A stretch of DNA of 64,000 bases from Vitis vinifera (lineage: Eukaryota > Streptophyta > Magnoliopsida > Vitales > Vitaceae), in assembly GCF_030704535.1 (NCBI RefSeq), contig NC_081821.1, forward strand, positions 4,045,001 to 4,109,000, given 5' to 3'. Below, one piece after another: positions 23,301-34,356 of this stretch. A program made the translations under genes and the position numbers. Below the pieces are notes generated by a model, which was not told the origin of the DNA, searched no databases, and saw only the letters and a program-made list of their open reading frames with translations. How positions within the stretch are numbered: position 1 is the stretch's first letter; the number at the start of each line of letters is the position of its first letter.

Positions 23301-26300
23301 GTTGATTTGCCAAAAAGCAAATTCCCTTTAACTCGTTAAAGAGTTGTTCAAAATAAGATCTGTCGAAAGCACATTCTCTTTAGCTTGATGAATTTCAACA
23401 CAAGCTTAAAACATTTTGAAGTTTGTTACTCTGATTATTAAAAGACCCTCTGCAAGGAAACCATTGACAAAAAAAATTAAAAAACCTCTTTGAAATCAAA
23501 CCTTATTATCTCTTCTCCCCTTATATATATATATATAGATTTCTTTCGTTGTATACCTTTCATATTCCATACTTCTCAACTGATTTGTAAACTCTGTAAT
23601 CAAGATCTTTGTAAGTCAAGTTTTTTTCAAATATTTTGTTTTTTTCAAGTATTTGTTCCTATTATTATTTTACTCTTTTTGTTTTTATTATGGTTTTACT
23701 ATTTTTACCTTGTTCAATTTTACTCTATTGTTTAATTATAAAGATCCTGAGTAAATGGTATCAGAGCCATAAGTTTTATTTAGTTTAAATTAAGTTGAAA
23801 CTTTAATTAAATTAAACTAAGGAATAGTGTTGATTAGCCCATCAAGCCAAGATATAAGGGGTGATCGCAAAGATAGTCTTACTAGACTTTGGAATTAGTG
23901 AAACAAAGGTATAACAAGCTTTAAAATAAATGAGTACTCTATTGAGAAGGCTCGCACATAATAAGGGTACTAATAGTTTCTCTAAAATCGATAAAAATAT
24001 TAGCTCTCTAAAAACTTCTTCAAGACTAGATAATCCCATGTATCAACAAGGTAGCGCTTATTTTAAGGGGCTACTTATGGATGCTAAAAGTAACATTTGA
24101 AGGTCAAATGCAACTTCTAGGAGTGTTTGGGTGGAATTCTCAAATGTAAGCCTCATATATCATATTGGGAAAGTGGAGAGGCACATGCTTTTCTTCAAAT
24201 TTAAAAATGTATAAATTTCAAAGGAAACATGTGTTGTAGGTTCATCCTATTCAAGCATCTCATAATAATTGTACGCATCAAACCTTATTTTAATTCTTTC
24301 CAAATTAATACAAATCAATATGTCCACAATTTTGTGTGATTGTGCAAGACATGGAATTTATCTATACAAGTATAGTCCCAATTATGAATATCACAAGATT
24401 GAGTCCTCTTAAGGCAATCCACTAGTGATTTTTTAGATATGAAATAATAATATGTAACCATTTTGGTCCGTATCTATGCTTAGTGGACAATACAGTAGAC
24501 ATGCTTTTGCACCAACACAAATGCACAACTCCCTATAATCTAAATATGCAAAAATGGTAATGCATAATTATCTATATGTGTAGACTTTGAGTTCTATGGA
24601 GGCATATTTGTTTATTTATGCATTGTGCACATGCAAATCAATGTTATTTCAACTTATCATCTATTTCAAAGTTAATAGGAATGATAAAGTAACCAAAATT
24701 CATGCCACATCAATGCTTCAAGAATTGTCACAAGGTAAAATGAGAAATACATTAAGAGTGGATCCTACAATGGAAATATAAAACACACCCACCCTTCTCC
24801 ACATTTTCAAAACAAATAAAAGGAAAAATGCCTTTGGGTGTCAAAATTGGATTCAACAAGAGTTTCATGTCAATATGTCTACAACCATTTATAAAAGTAT
24901 TTTGAAGCAAAAACTACGAAGATCGTTACCAAATTTGTCATTCTATTTAAGTTACTTCGCATTCAGATATCAGCCAACATGGGAAAACCAGCCTACCAAA
25001 TAAATAAGGCAAATATAGAGAATTAGAATGTACCTTTCTAAAAGATGGACCTTTTGTTGGGGTTTCTTTCCATGGATAACTTGAAAGCATGAACTCAAAA
25101 GCTCTTCCAAGTTAGCTGATTGCAGGAGTTTCAAGTCCCTCCTCACCTAAAACCATAAACAAGTATGGTAAACTACAATGAACCCATTAAAAAATATATA
25201 GATAGTCTAATGCTCAATTTGATTACAGAAAATTTATATAGGAAAAGAAAAGAAATTGAACTTTTGAAATTTGATAAAATCCACAGTTTGAAAACAAACA
25301 TATTTCAGCTATATGTCTTAATCATGGACAATTTCACATTTTTATGAAAATTGTACACAAATAAAAATTACTATGAGCTATACAAAGCCTAGTCCTCATT
25401 TTTACTTACTAAGAAAATGCACGAAAAGAAAAGAAATCAAACGAGTTTATATTTGCATCCACTTAATCTCTCCACATATCCACCTTATTTACAAATCCAC
25501 CCTAAAACATAAAACTTCTTAATACATACACCTATGTATTTTTAATATACCAAAAGTACTTTCACCATTCCTCTCTTCCACACCACACTTCTTCTACCTT
25601 CTTCTGTTATTGTTCTTCTCTTCAACAAAACCCTAGGGCAAAATATTATTCTTCCAAGCTTGTTTGTCACCCAAAAAGTGTTTTAAGTTCAAAGTTAATT
25701 CCAATATCTTCTATGCATTTTAGTTTGTATCCACGCATTAACATTATATTTGTTTCACATAAATATATTTTAGGGCTTATCATTTATGTAATTATCAATA
25801 ACTATTTATTGTAAAAATAGTTAGGAAATATTTAGGAATAATTTAGAAGTGATTTAAAGGTGAAAACATTTTAAAAAATGGAAAGGGATAAAAAACATGA
25901 TGGGCTATCTGGACCTCAAAAGGTTGAATGCTCTTAAGGATGTCTAGAGGTATAATATCAGACACCCTTGAGAGTGTTCGGAGGTATAGAACCAGAAACT
26001 TCAAAAACCTTCCAACCCTAAAATTACGAACACTTTTCTCGATCCCTTTATTTTTAAGCTCTAAAAAAATGGAAAAAAAACAAAGAACAAAAAAATCATA
26101 CATATACAATTCTAGTATAATTAAAGATGATTATTTGCTTATTCATTGTTCAAAAAAACTTCTTCCAAATATGTTGTTAGTGTTATTAGAAGAAATTGAG
26201 AAAGAAGATGAGTGTGCATTGATTTGAAATGATATTTTGGCCTTTCACTAATGGATATTTTTGTCCTCAAAAAAATCATAATCTAGGCAGATACGTAAAG

Positions 26301-26685
26301 AGATAGTTGGATTCAAATACAAATTCTCAACCTTTGACTATTGGTTTTTTTTCCTTTATATGAAATCTAGGTGGTGCCTCTATTTGCAGCAATGTACCTT
26401 ACTCAAGGTGAGTCTTACATTCCCACAAATCAAAATAATGTAAAAAGGTAAACAAAAGAAATTAAAATTTTCTTTTTTGTCACAGGTTTCTGACCAACCA
26501 AACAGAGAATAAAGCCCATCAAAAGAGGGGAGAAAAGGTACCTTTAGAAGGTATTGAAAGTAGGAGCATCTACGGTGTTGATTCTTGTTCTTGTATACAA
26601 TTCTTTCAAGAATGGCACACTCAGATTGGAGCTGACCAGTGAAAGAGTTCAATCTTTCTTCAACAACTTCAATTCCTGAATCCAT
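11188..26685 (-). CDS. NEPRO-like nucleolar protein
   Basis: Eight coding exons, minus strand: 26685-26542, 25146-25034, 20878-20800, 19547-19519, 18570-18477, 17915-17826, 17711-17522, 11606-11188. They sum to 1158 nt (385 residues plus stop) with every phase consistent. The N-terminal part (LERIVYKNKNQHRRCSYFQ, residues about 26-44) matches my memory of the nucleolus and neural progenitor protein (NEPRO) N-terminal domain; YNFMERLLGAARLL and KLTQAGIEVF are further conserved-looking blocks. NEPRO proteins are nucleolar and linked to rRNA maturation (family knowledge). The last exon (from residue about 247) is acidic and Ser-rich with basic PLKRKF and VKRP patches, a likely nuclear signal. 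The ATG at 26685 lies 7 nt after a probable leader-intron acceptor. Introns hold a copia element, a LINE fragment and a probable U12 intron. The plant gene has no symbol I can assign. Confidence 0.82.
12248..12413 (+). repeat. 5' LTR of the copia element
   Basis: Begins TGTTGAATATAATG and ends TTTCAACA (TG...CA). It is nearly identical to 17132-17299, differing by one G/A substitution and two bases in a TA run. Confidence 0.95.
12414..12426 (+). other. Primer-binding site, initiator Met-tRNA
   Basis: TGGTATCAGAGCC directly follows the 5' LTR. TGGTATCAGAGC is the standard complement of the 3' end of plant initiator methionine tRNA used to prime copia reverse transcription. Confidence 0.9.
12701..12770. 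repeat. GC-rich 21-bp tandem repeat and 20-bp perfect palindrome in copia leader
   Basis: acgcgccggcgactgcatctc is repeated at 12701-12721 and 12722-12742. It is followed by CTCACGCGCCGGCGCGTGAG at 12740-12759, a perfect palindrome. The whole leader (12427-13083) is far more GC-rich than its surroundings and has recurrent CCGGCGA motifs. Confidence 0.9.
13084..17124 (+). pseudogene. copia gag-pol polyprotein, interrupted by one nonsense codon
   Basis: One frame of 1346 codons plus the terminal stop, start at ATG 13084. Domains: gag N-terminus with GSENYLSWSASVELWF; CCHC zinc knuckle CTYCNKLGHTRDRC from about residue 240; aspartic protease DSGASDHL near 315; GAG-pre-integrase HNRLGHP...CESCQLGKH near 440-480; integrase core; reverse transcriptase with YVDD at about 1029; RNase H with ADWAGSPTDRRSTSGY and SSAEAEYRA. 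An in-frame TAG at 14581-14583 (codon 500), in the integrase region where relatives have Trp, is the only break; the frame continues unchanged to TGA at 17122. The copy is therefore probably non-autonomous unless the stop is read through. No frameshifts seen. Confidence 0.92.
17123..17131 (+). other. Polypurine tract
   Basis: GAGGGGGAG lies immediately before the 3' LTR and overlaps the gag-pol stop codon. Such tracts prime plus-strand DNA synthesis. Confidence 0.85.
17132..17299 (+). repeat. 3' LTR of the copia element
   Basis: 168 bp, TGTTGAAT to TTCAACA. It is followed by an A-run and then a (TA)n tract to about 17360, still inside the host intron. Confidence 0.95.
18571..19518 (-). other. 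Probable U12-type GT-AG intron in the NEPRO-like gene
   Basis: On the minus strand the 29-nt exon 19547-19519 is followed by GTATCCTTC, close to the minor-spliceosome donor GTATCCTT. Before the acceptor is CTTCTTAACT, close to the U12 branch TTCCTTAAC, placed 10 nt before the end (TATTCTACAG). The split codon AT/T restores the frame (KAAIEIST). Confidence 0.75.
19211..19272. repeat. 34-bp tandem duplication in intron
   Basis: atattttggagaaatacagt and following bases occur at 19211-19238 and again at 19245-19272, inside the probable U12 intron. Confidence 0.9.
21531..22140 (-). mobile_element. 5'-truncated LINE, 3' end of ORF2
   Basis: The minus strand reads KVPTKAAFFAWEAAWGKILT, then RCFLCGCEEENVNHILLHC and FWTVWKERN. 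These are the zinc-binding reverse-transcriptase-associated region (zf-RVT) typical of plant L1-like LINEs. An A-tail is marked by the T-run at about 21531-21542. The 5' part is missing. It lies in the intron between NEPRO-like exons 25146-25034 and 20878-20800, same orientation as the gene. Confidence 0.85.
22141..25033. other. Intron DNA with probable decayed LTR-retroelement leader
   Basis: Part of the 4.2-kb second coding intron of the NEPRO-like gene. At 23758 TGGTATCAGAGCCATAAG looks like an initiator-Met primer-binding site, but no LTR pair or gag-pol frame could be delimited. A short (TA)n run lies near 23522. No other gene seen. Confidence 0.4.
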
Positions 26686-27905
26686 GCATGGGACTGCAAA
26701 AGAACATTGAGAATAACAAGAGGCAAAACAAAAACACAAGAACCAAATTAGACTGGGGTTAGGGCATCAAACAAGAGTTGATCTTCTTGCTACATTGAAC
26801 TTTTAGGGTTTAGGACTTTATGAAACCGAAACCTTAGAAATGTTGACCATACATCCAAAAATTTATTTTATAATTTTGGTTGCAGAGATGGTAAGCAAAT
26901 TATTTGAGAAAATTTATTCATAATCTAATTTCAAGGTCAGTCCCATTCATAACAACAATGCTATGCTCTTTACATAGAAATTTCTCATATTTTGCTTCCA
27001 AAAAAAGAAAAAGCCCATCTGTGAATTTTAAGTAAAGTGGCATGTTCCTATTCAATCATCTTTGAGAAAAAATTTACAATTCAAATCATGGTGAAAATTT
27101 TAAAAATTTTACAATTCAAGATTTTAATTACTTTTTTCATGTTTTCTATCATATTTTATCTGTATCTAAACTAAATCTATTTTTATACAAGAGAACATTC
27201 CCAAATAGAAAAGACGGTCAACCTCAGAAAAATTTCAATCTGGGCTGTAATCGGCAATAGCTCCACGGCTGTTAAAAAAGAAACACTAAATTGATAGCTT
27301 ACAGCACTAGCATATCCAACTGATAAAGCACACAAGTGAAATCCGACCCTCCGTTTGGTTACCAAGAAAAGAAGGCAAAATAAATAAATAAATAACACAC
27401 ACACATTTTGATTACTAGGCTCTCTCTATCTTAGCCGCCCAAAATCCAAAAAAAAAAAAACCTCAGATCAATTAAGCCAAAGAGTCTTATGAGTTTCAGA
27501 TAAAGTGCAATGTTTAGCATTCTCGAACCCTAGGTGGTGAAAATTTTACGATTGGAAATTTTCTATCAGTTCCCTGTTATTTTCTCAGCATCCAAACGAT
27601 TGTATCATACGTAAATCTATTGCTTGAATTGGGGAAAACAGATTGGAACGGTACCTTTAACACAGAGATCGATCGTCTAAGGATGATTGAATTCTTTTGT
27701 GTAACGAGAAGTTGAATGCTTTTGTGCAGTGACCGGTGTACTCTGAAGCTTGAACTCAGAGATCGACTGAAACGCAGCGTTTGAAGGCTAAATGATTCGT
27801 TGCATTTGTGTAAACAGAAACTTAGGTCAGTTCACTCGGACAAGATGGGTTGAGCATGGGGCCGGGACAATTTTTGAACTATTGGGCTGTAAGTGGGCCT
27901 GATGT
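26686..27905 (-). promoter_or_regulatory. NEPRO-like gene leader, 5' UTR intron and promoter
   Basis: A tttgcag acceptor just above the ATG and a donor-like AAAG/GTACCG near 27656 suggest a leader intron of about 0.96 kb. TTAGGGTTT at 26803-26811 is a telo-box (AAACCCTAA on the gene strand). TGGGCT (27883) and TGGGCC (27894) are site II elements. The telo-box plus site II pair is typical of plant ribosome-biogenesis promoters, agreeing with the nucleolar assignment. Confidence 0.55.
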
Positions 27906-28157
27906 CTAATTTATGTCATGACCAAGTTGAATCTCGCCTTACTTCACTAGTCAGATTTTCAATCCATGCTCAATTTAATATAGTTTGGTTGATTTTAAAA
28001 AATATATATAAGTTAATTTTAGCAATTTCCACAATTCTTTCATTTTGATTCTATGGTTAAAATTAATTTTCTATTAATTTAATAATTATAATTGAACAAA
28101 CAGTAGCCTTGAATATTCGATCGAGAGAAAATCAATATCTCAAAAGTTTTCTAATTT

Positions 28158-28221
28158 GAACAAAATTGTTAATTATAATGTAGACTTATGAACAAAATTG
28201 TTAATTATAATGTAGACTTAT
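28158..28221. repeat. 32-bp tandem duplication
   Basis: gaacaaaattgttaattata and the following bases are repeated back to back at 28158-28189 and 28190-28221, immediately left of a MITE-like element. Confidence 0.9.
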
Positions 28222-28498
28222 GGGGTGTTTGTTTTTTTTACTTTTTGCTGAAAGCAATTAGTTTTCAGAATTTAAGTTATTTGTTTTTCTATTTTTTTCA
28301 TAACTTATTATAAAATTTTTACTAAACAGAAAAAGCCGATATATGTAGTTTTTTCTAAATAGAAAAAATAACATATTGGTTTTTTTATTTTTAATACTTA
28401 ATAGAAATAAAATACTACAAAAATAAATAACATAATATTTAACTATTAAGCATTAAGGTTGTATTTAGAATTAAGTAAAAAAAAAAAACAAACACCAC
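28219..28498. mobile_element. MITE-like element with about 20-bp terminal inverted repeats
   Basis: The left end GGGGTGTTTGTTTTTTTTAC is mirrored by the right end AGTAAAAAAAAAAAACAAACACC. About 280 bp, AT-rich, non-coding, flanked by TTAT on both sides. The superfamily (PIF/Harbinger or hAT) is not settled. Confidence 0.6.
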
Positions 28499-29197
28499 CT
28501 TATTATCCTAACAAATACAAATTATTCATCTTTATTTTTATTTTTATTTTTATTTAAGTTATATGATATTGACCATCAAAATGTAATAATATAAAAAAGG
28601 TGATTATCTTGAAAGCATAATTTCAATCATGTTGATAAAAATTACGTTAAAATAATTTCCTAAATTGTTTCATTTTAGGATAATAAAATAAGTTTTAATT
28701 GATTTAAACATTTGATTTACTTATAAAAATGTATTATAAAATAACTACTTTATTTATATTTTTTTATTTTTAGAAATTAATTTAAGAATTATTTACTTTT
28801 GATGTTACTCTTAACCACTTCTTAAGAATTATTCTCATGTGTGGTGTTGAAATTTTTTAATACATAAAATAATGAATAAAATGTCTTGTTTGACTGTTGG
28901 ATAATTTGAGTTGGGTCCTAACCATTCTATAGTGGGTATCTTACCATCTTCCATTAATTACTATATTGAAAAGTATTTTCAAAACAATCCTAAAAATCAG
29001 ATTTTGAGAACAAATTTTTTAAACCATTTATTAATGTTTTATAAAACAAAAGTCTATTTGATAATTTTAAATATCATTACTTTGTTTCCTATGTTTTTAA
29101 ATATGTTAAAGTAATTTTACTACTTTATTTTTAATTATTTTTATATTTGTATAATTATTTTTATAACAATATTTAAAAAATAAGTTAAAACAAATAA

Positions 29198-29247
<50 letters not shown>

Positions 29248-29248
<1 letters not shown>

Positions 29249-30447
29249 GTTAGTCCAAGGGTTCTCCTAATCGGGTTTTGATGATAACAAACCATGGTTA
29301 AGTAACTAATTGGTTTAATGTTTAAGAATCTTAGGTATAAACTCGGAAATTCATAAAAGGACCAAATGGATACAAGATCGAGACGCTTGGAAGACTTGAG
29401 ATCATAGGAAATGAATGTAAAATGATAGCATGAGTGCACTTAGGATGTTTATACCTTTTCATGCATCTTAGAAAACTCGATTTATTCTTTAAAACTTGAT
29501 TTTCTTTAAAACCCGAGTTTTATCAAATATACCTTAGGCAAATTAATTCAAAATTGGCATATTAACTCACCTATAGACCTTGCCTAAGTGTTAGAAAAGA
29601 AAGGAATCAAAAAATAGGTTTTTCGGGGTCAAAAAGGCTCAATCGGTCGAGGCTAAGGCCAACCGGTTGAGGAACCGGTCGACCGGCTGGGGTCGTTCGG
29701 TCGAGAACCGGTCGAGAAAGGTTAAAAACTTTCTCTCTCTCCCAGTAACCTTCTCTTCCCGGTCGAGGTGATTCTTTTACCGGTCGAGGTCCGGTTGAGG
29801 CAACGGTAACCTGTCATGCATTAAATGCTCCAACGGCTAGTGAACCGGTCGACCCCTAGCTCGACCGGACGATGTTGCTTTTTGCTGTTTTTGACTCCCG
29901 AGCTTAAAAACCTATAAATTGAGAGCTCCACTTCATTTGTTGAAAAGAGAACAATTGCATTCAAAGCCTACCTACCTGTTCTTGATCAAAAAGCTCTCAT
30001 TTCTTTTTTTAGTGTATTAAACCATCACTTGCATATTCTTAGTGCACTCTTGTAAATCATCCTAGCTTCCTCTTGTACTTGAGCCATCCTTAAGCTAGGT
30101 TGAGAGTTTCATCTTTGTGTAAACTGAGTGTGAAAGCCTTCAAGTGGTTCAAATCTTGAAAAGATTGTGTAAGAGCCCATTGGAGTCGGAATCCAAGTGT
30201 AAGAAAATTCAAAGCTTGATTGAAACTTCAAGTTAGTGGAACCCTCACTCGGTTAGAAGATTGAGGAGAGTAGACATAGGCAAGAGAGTGCCGAACCACT
30301 ATAAACCCGAGATTGAATTCTCTAACTTTGTCTCTTTCCTTTATTTATTTTGTGCATATATTATTGTGTGGAAAAAGATTTTGAAAAACCCAATTCACCC
30401 CCCCTTTTAGGTATTTTCTTTAATTATTCATAGCCTTTGTTTTATCA
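29248..30447 (+). mobile_element. Solo LTR, 1.2 kb, copia (SIRE-like) type
   Basis: Starts TGTTAGTCCAAGGG and ends TTTTATCA. It is flanked by TATTA at 29243-29247 and 30448-30452. A TATA-like CTATAAATT lies near 29910 and the AATTCACCCCCCC motif near 30395 is common near the ends of large plant copia LTRs. Repeated CCGGTCGA motifs fill 29640-29870. No internal region or partner LTR is present. The left duplication lies next to a (TA)n run (29197-29242), so its match is less decisive than elsewhere. Confidence 0.75.
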
Positions 30448-30689
30448 TATTATTTATTGTATTGAGAAAAAAAATTATTTTATGTTTTTTTGTTGTTAAA
30501 TATATTTTTCTAATTTTTTTTCTAAATAATAAAAAAATGATTTCTAAAACCGTTACTAAGTAAGAGGTTAATTTAATTGAGATAAGCTATTCAAGGAGGA
30601 AGATTTTTCCTAAGTATTGGAATAAGGGTTTGACTATTCTTTTTAGGCTAAATTTTTTACATAATTTCACCTGGGGTTTATCTACAAAT

Positions 30690-31200
30690 TCAATGGACTA
30701 ATTATTTCAAATTATGTTTTAAAATTATTAATGAATTTAGCACAAATTCACATTTGATTTAAAATTTATTTTCTCTAGTGAAAAAAATTGGAAGAACAAT
30801 TATCTATTTTACTTTGTTTTTAAATATTGTTTTTAAAGAACAGAAAAATGGCAACATGTCTAAATAGGTTTTTATTATTTAATAAAAGAAATTCAAGGAT
30901 TTTTTTAAAATAAAAATAAATAATTATTTTAAACTACATGTAATATGAGAGTTTTTTTAAAATAAAAATTATTTTAAACTATATGTATGCATATAATTAG
31001 TAATTTATTTATTTTTTCAATTTTTATTCTCATTCTTCGTTAACATTGAAATGAAAACAAATTATTATTCTAGTTTTATATTTTTATATGTGTCCAAATA
31101 TAAGAATTAGAATCACCAAAATAATTTATATAAGAGGAAATGAGAGTAAAAACAAAACATTTATTCTCATATACCAAATATGACCTAAAATATTTGACAT
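30690..31200. repeat. Dispersed repeat, paired with 41575-42060
   Basis: Same order of short blocks in both places: aaattcaat..., tctattttactttgttttt..., taggtttttattattta..., aatgaaaacaaattatnatt, then atgtgtccaaatataag. About 500 bp, diverged, same orientation, non-coding. Confidence 0.65.
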
Positions 31201-31235
31201 AGGGTAAAAATATAATATTTTTGTATATTCTTTAA

Positions 31236-31490
31236 GCTATGTTTGGTTTTCATAGAAAAAAAAAACGGATTTAGAATCAATAAATTATTTTTATATGTTT
31301 ATTTAAATTTATTTTACTTATTTTATTTCATTATATAAAAATTAAGTAATTTTAAAGTATATAAATTTTTAACTAATTTTAATTATATATTTATTTATGT
31401 ATTTTTCACCCTGTGAAACCGAACATTGGAAACCATTTTCTTTTAACATATTTTTTTCTTTTCATAATGATTTATAGTACCAAACATAGG
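31236..31490. mobile_element. MITE, GCTATGTTTGGT family
   Basis: Ends gctatgtttggtttt and gtaccaaacatagg are inverted. The core contains aatcaataaattatttttat and taattttaattatat, shared with elements at 57569, 59449 and 60297. About 255 bp and AT-rich. hAT-like by terminal sequence (inference). Confidence 0.7.
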
Positions 31491-32210
31491 ATAAAGGTAT
31501 GGGGACTTTTAGGCTATGTTTCTTTTTCCGATTTCAAGTTCAATGAGATTTAAAACTTGTCGTGTTAAGTTCCCTTTAACAAACTTTAGCACTTTTGTCC
31601 TCATTGGCTCAGCGATATTTAATTCCTTATTAATCCACTACAACGGGGTGAGTCAATGTTAAGAAATGTGTCTTTGCTATTAGTCTACCAAAAGTATCAA
31701 CAAGTTGATGTTTACTAGTTGAAATAAAATATTATAGGAAATCGTGTGGGGGAACATGAAGAAACAGTACGCGTGCAATGTGGTTCATTTAATCCGCTAA
31801 TCCTATCCGAATCCAACCTATCTTTGAGTGAGTTGGCACAATTGTTTTTAATATTTAATTTGAATTTTGATTAAATTTTTTTAATCTGAACTCAATTTCA
31901 ATTAAATTTTGATCACCAATAATTTGAAACTAATTCAAACTTGACTTAATATTTTTATAATATTTACGATATGATCTTGTATAATAATATTTTTTTAAAT
32001 ATCAAATTATAATATAGTTTTTAGAGATACATAAATTTATTTATTTTATTATTATTATTATTATTATAAAATGTTATCATAATTACTATTCAAAATTTAA
32101 TAAAAAAGTTTTAAAAAATATTATTAATGGATTTTAAATCATTCATATCACCCAATTAATTATAATCCCAATGATTCAAATTTCATTTGAATTTTAAAAA
32201 ATAAGGTTAA

Positions 32211-32380
32211 ATTAAACTTGATTTGAGTATTTTGAGTTAGTGGCTCTTCTCTTTCATGGTCGTCCAAATGTCAATCATCCACAAAAATTTTTAAAAATGA
32301 AATTGAATTAAACTTGATTTGAGTATTTTGAGTTAGTGGCTCTTCTCTTTCATGATCGTCCAAATGTCAACCATCCACGT
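32211..32380. repeat. Tandem duplication, 96-bp period
   Basis: The 74-bp segment starting attaaacttgatttgag (32211-32284) recurs at 32307-32380 with two substitutions. The rest of 31491-33437 is AT-rich intergenic DNA without a recognisable gene. Confidence 0.9.
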
Positions 32381-33437
32381 ACGGAGATTCAAACATGTAC
32401 CAATTTCATATTCTTTTAAATAAAAAAATAAATAAAAATGAATAATGATGAGATGGAAACAAGTGAGTAATGTGGAGTGCAACTAAAGGGGTTGAATGGG
32501 TAGGTTTTCAATTAATCATCAAATTAAATACTATTATGACTTTTTGGGTGGTCCTTGTTTATCGATAACAATCAATCTTATAGATATAAATAAAATTAAT
32601 CAATAATCACACAAAAAAATAAATTTTTTATTATAAATGCTAATTATAAGAAAATAGTATAATCCATTAATTATAAAAAAAAAAAAATTTAGTTGATTGG
32701 ATGTATTTAGTTGATAGTGTCAATAACTATCATCATTTTTCACATCTTACAATAGCAAAACGGAAGTTACGGAAGTTTTATGATAAGATATTTAACTTTG
32801 TTGAAATTAAAAGTTCAAATTTTGATCAATTTGACTAATCGAATCTAAATTTGGTGAAGTAAAAGGTTATATTGAGATTTATAAGAACTAAAGAAAATAA
32901 GTTTCATCTAGTTAATAAGAAAGTAACAAAATTTCAACTTGGCATTTTTCTAAGTGCGTAAAGCTTATGAAGTGGCGGCAGCGAAACTGAAACAGCGGGG
33001 GTGTGAAGTGGGTTAGGTGAGCGGTAAGCTCAACAGTATTTTTTTTTTGTTTGTTTGTTTGTTTTCTTCCTCACCATAAATGAGAACGCTCTCCTTCACA
33101 CGTCAACTCCAATTTTGGAGTTGGTTGAAGCCAAAAATCTATTCTTCTCACGATTTTGAATTAAATTCACAGTATCGTATCAAAATCTGACAAAACATCA
33201 TAATACCATTTTTCTAAAAATAGAAACTTACCCACATAATATGTATATTTCTCTGTGACCAAATGTGTACATTCCACACCACCCTCAATACATAATTTAC
33301 CCAAAAAAGAAACTACGCTACTTCCACGATTCTACCCAAAAAAAAAAAAAAAACTCATTGCGATCACAGCCGTTGAATCCAACCCAATCTGAGCCGCCAA
33401 AACTGGTTCTATCTACGGACAAGAAAGTTGTTGTCTT

Positions 33438-34356
33438 TTAACCAGAGTATTCAAGAGCCAGTTCCACTTTACAGGTGTCGTCTTCTGAGCCGGCCATCTC
33501 TTCCTTCTCTCTCACCACGGCACACGCCTTCTGCACCTTTGGAATCGGCTCCAAGCCCAGTGTCAGCTCCAGCTCCACGTCGCTCCCATCACGCGTCGGC
33601 TTCACTAGCGAAGCCTCCACAGTCTCCACCGACATGCTGTCTGCTTCTCCGCTCTCGCGGCTCCCTGGATGACTCACTCTCGAGTCACGACTCAGCTCGC
33701 TTTTATAGCACCGGCTTAGGATAACCCCAGCCGATTCGTCGAACTCCGCAGCCGACTCCACTCTGGCCCTGGGCTTCCCACTCGAGCGCTTGAACCGCCC
33801 CCTGCTCTTAACCTTGTGAAGCTCGTGAGAAGAGCCAGCAGAGTTCTCATCCTTTGACACGTGCCGAATATCTCCTGCTTTCAACGGCGGGCTCATGCTG
33901 CTGACGGCCGACTCAGCCGAAATCTGCATGATCGGAGCGCCGCTGAGCACTGCTTCCACCGCCGACTGACAAAGTTGCCAGCTTCCCGACCACAGAAGCC
34001 CGGCCGAGCCGTATATCGGATTCACGATCCTCCCACAAGCCTCGTACAGCAATGATCTGAATATAGCTGCAAAACCAAAAACAAGAAAATTAACCAGGTT
34101 TCAGAAAGAAAACTTTTGAAAACGAAAACAAAAAAAATCAAAATCAAACGGAAGTAGAGGACTGACCAGGGCGGAGGTGTTCGGGGCCAGCATTGATAAG
34201 GTTGATGAGGCCAGCGCGGCCGTAAAATTTGGCGAGGAAGACGGTGGCATTGGCTTGAAAATCGGGGTTTTTGATCCACTGAAGGCAAGGTCTGAGAGTG
34301 CAGCTATCATTACAGCCTTTGCGAAGGACTCGACAGCCATTACAACTCATCCGCAT
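33438..34356 (-). CDS. Class II LOB-domain (LBD) transcription factor, LBD40/41/42 type
   Basis: Plant-specific DNA-binding regulator acting in the nucleus. Two exons, 34356-34167 and 34066-33438, sharing a split Ala codon; 272 residues. The LOB domain starts at the initiator: [19 protein letters not shown] gives the CX2CX6CX3C zinc motif, followed by [20 protein letters not shown], the GAGPEHL-like AGPEHLRP block, then [20 protein letters not shown]. The incomplete leucine-zipper region, the MRMSC start and the intron after HLRP are typical of class II members. The C-terminal half is Ser/Glu-rich with an [10 protein letters not shown] motif near the end, resembling an EAR-type LxLxL repression motif. 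Class II LBDs in Arabidopsis act in nitrogen/anthocyanin (37-39) and low-oxygen (LBD41) responses; which applies here is unknown. Confidence 0.93.

Noticed and set aside
23758-23775. Primer-binding site suggesting a full LTR retrotransposon
   Set aside because: No TG...CA LTR end directly before it, no partner LTR and no gag-pol; kept only as a note on the intron.
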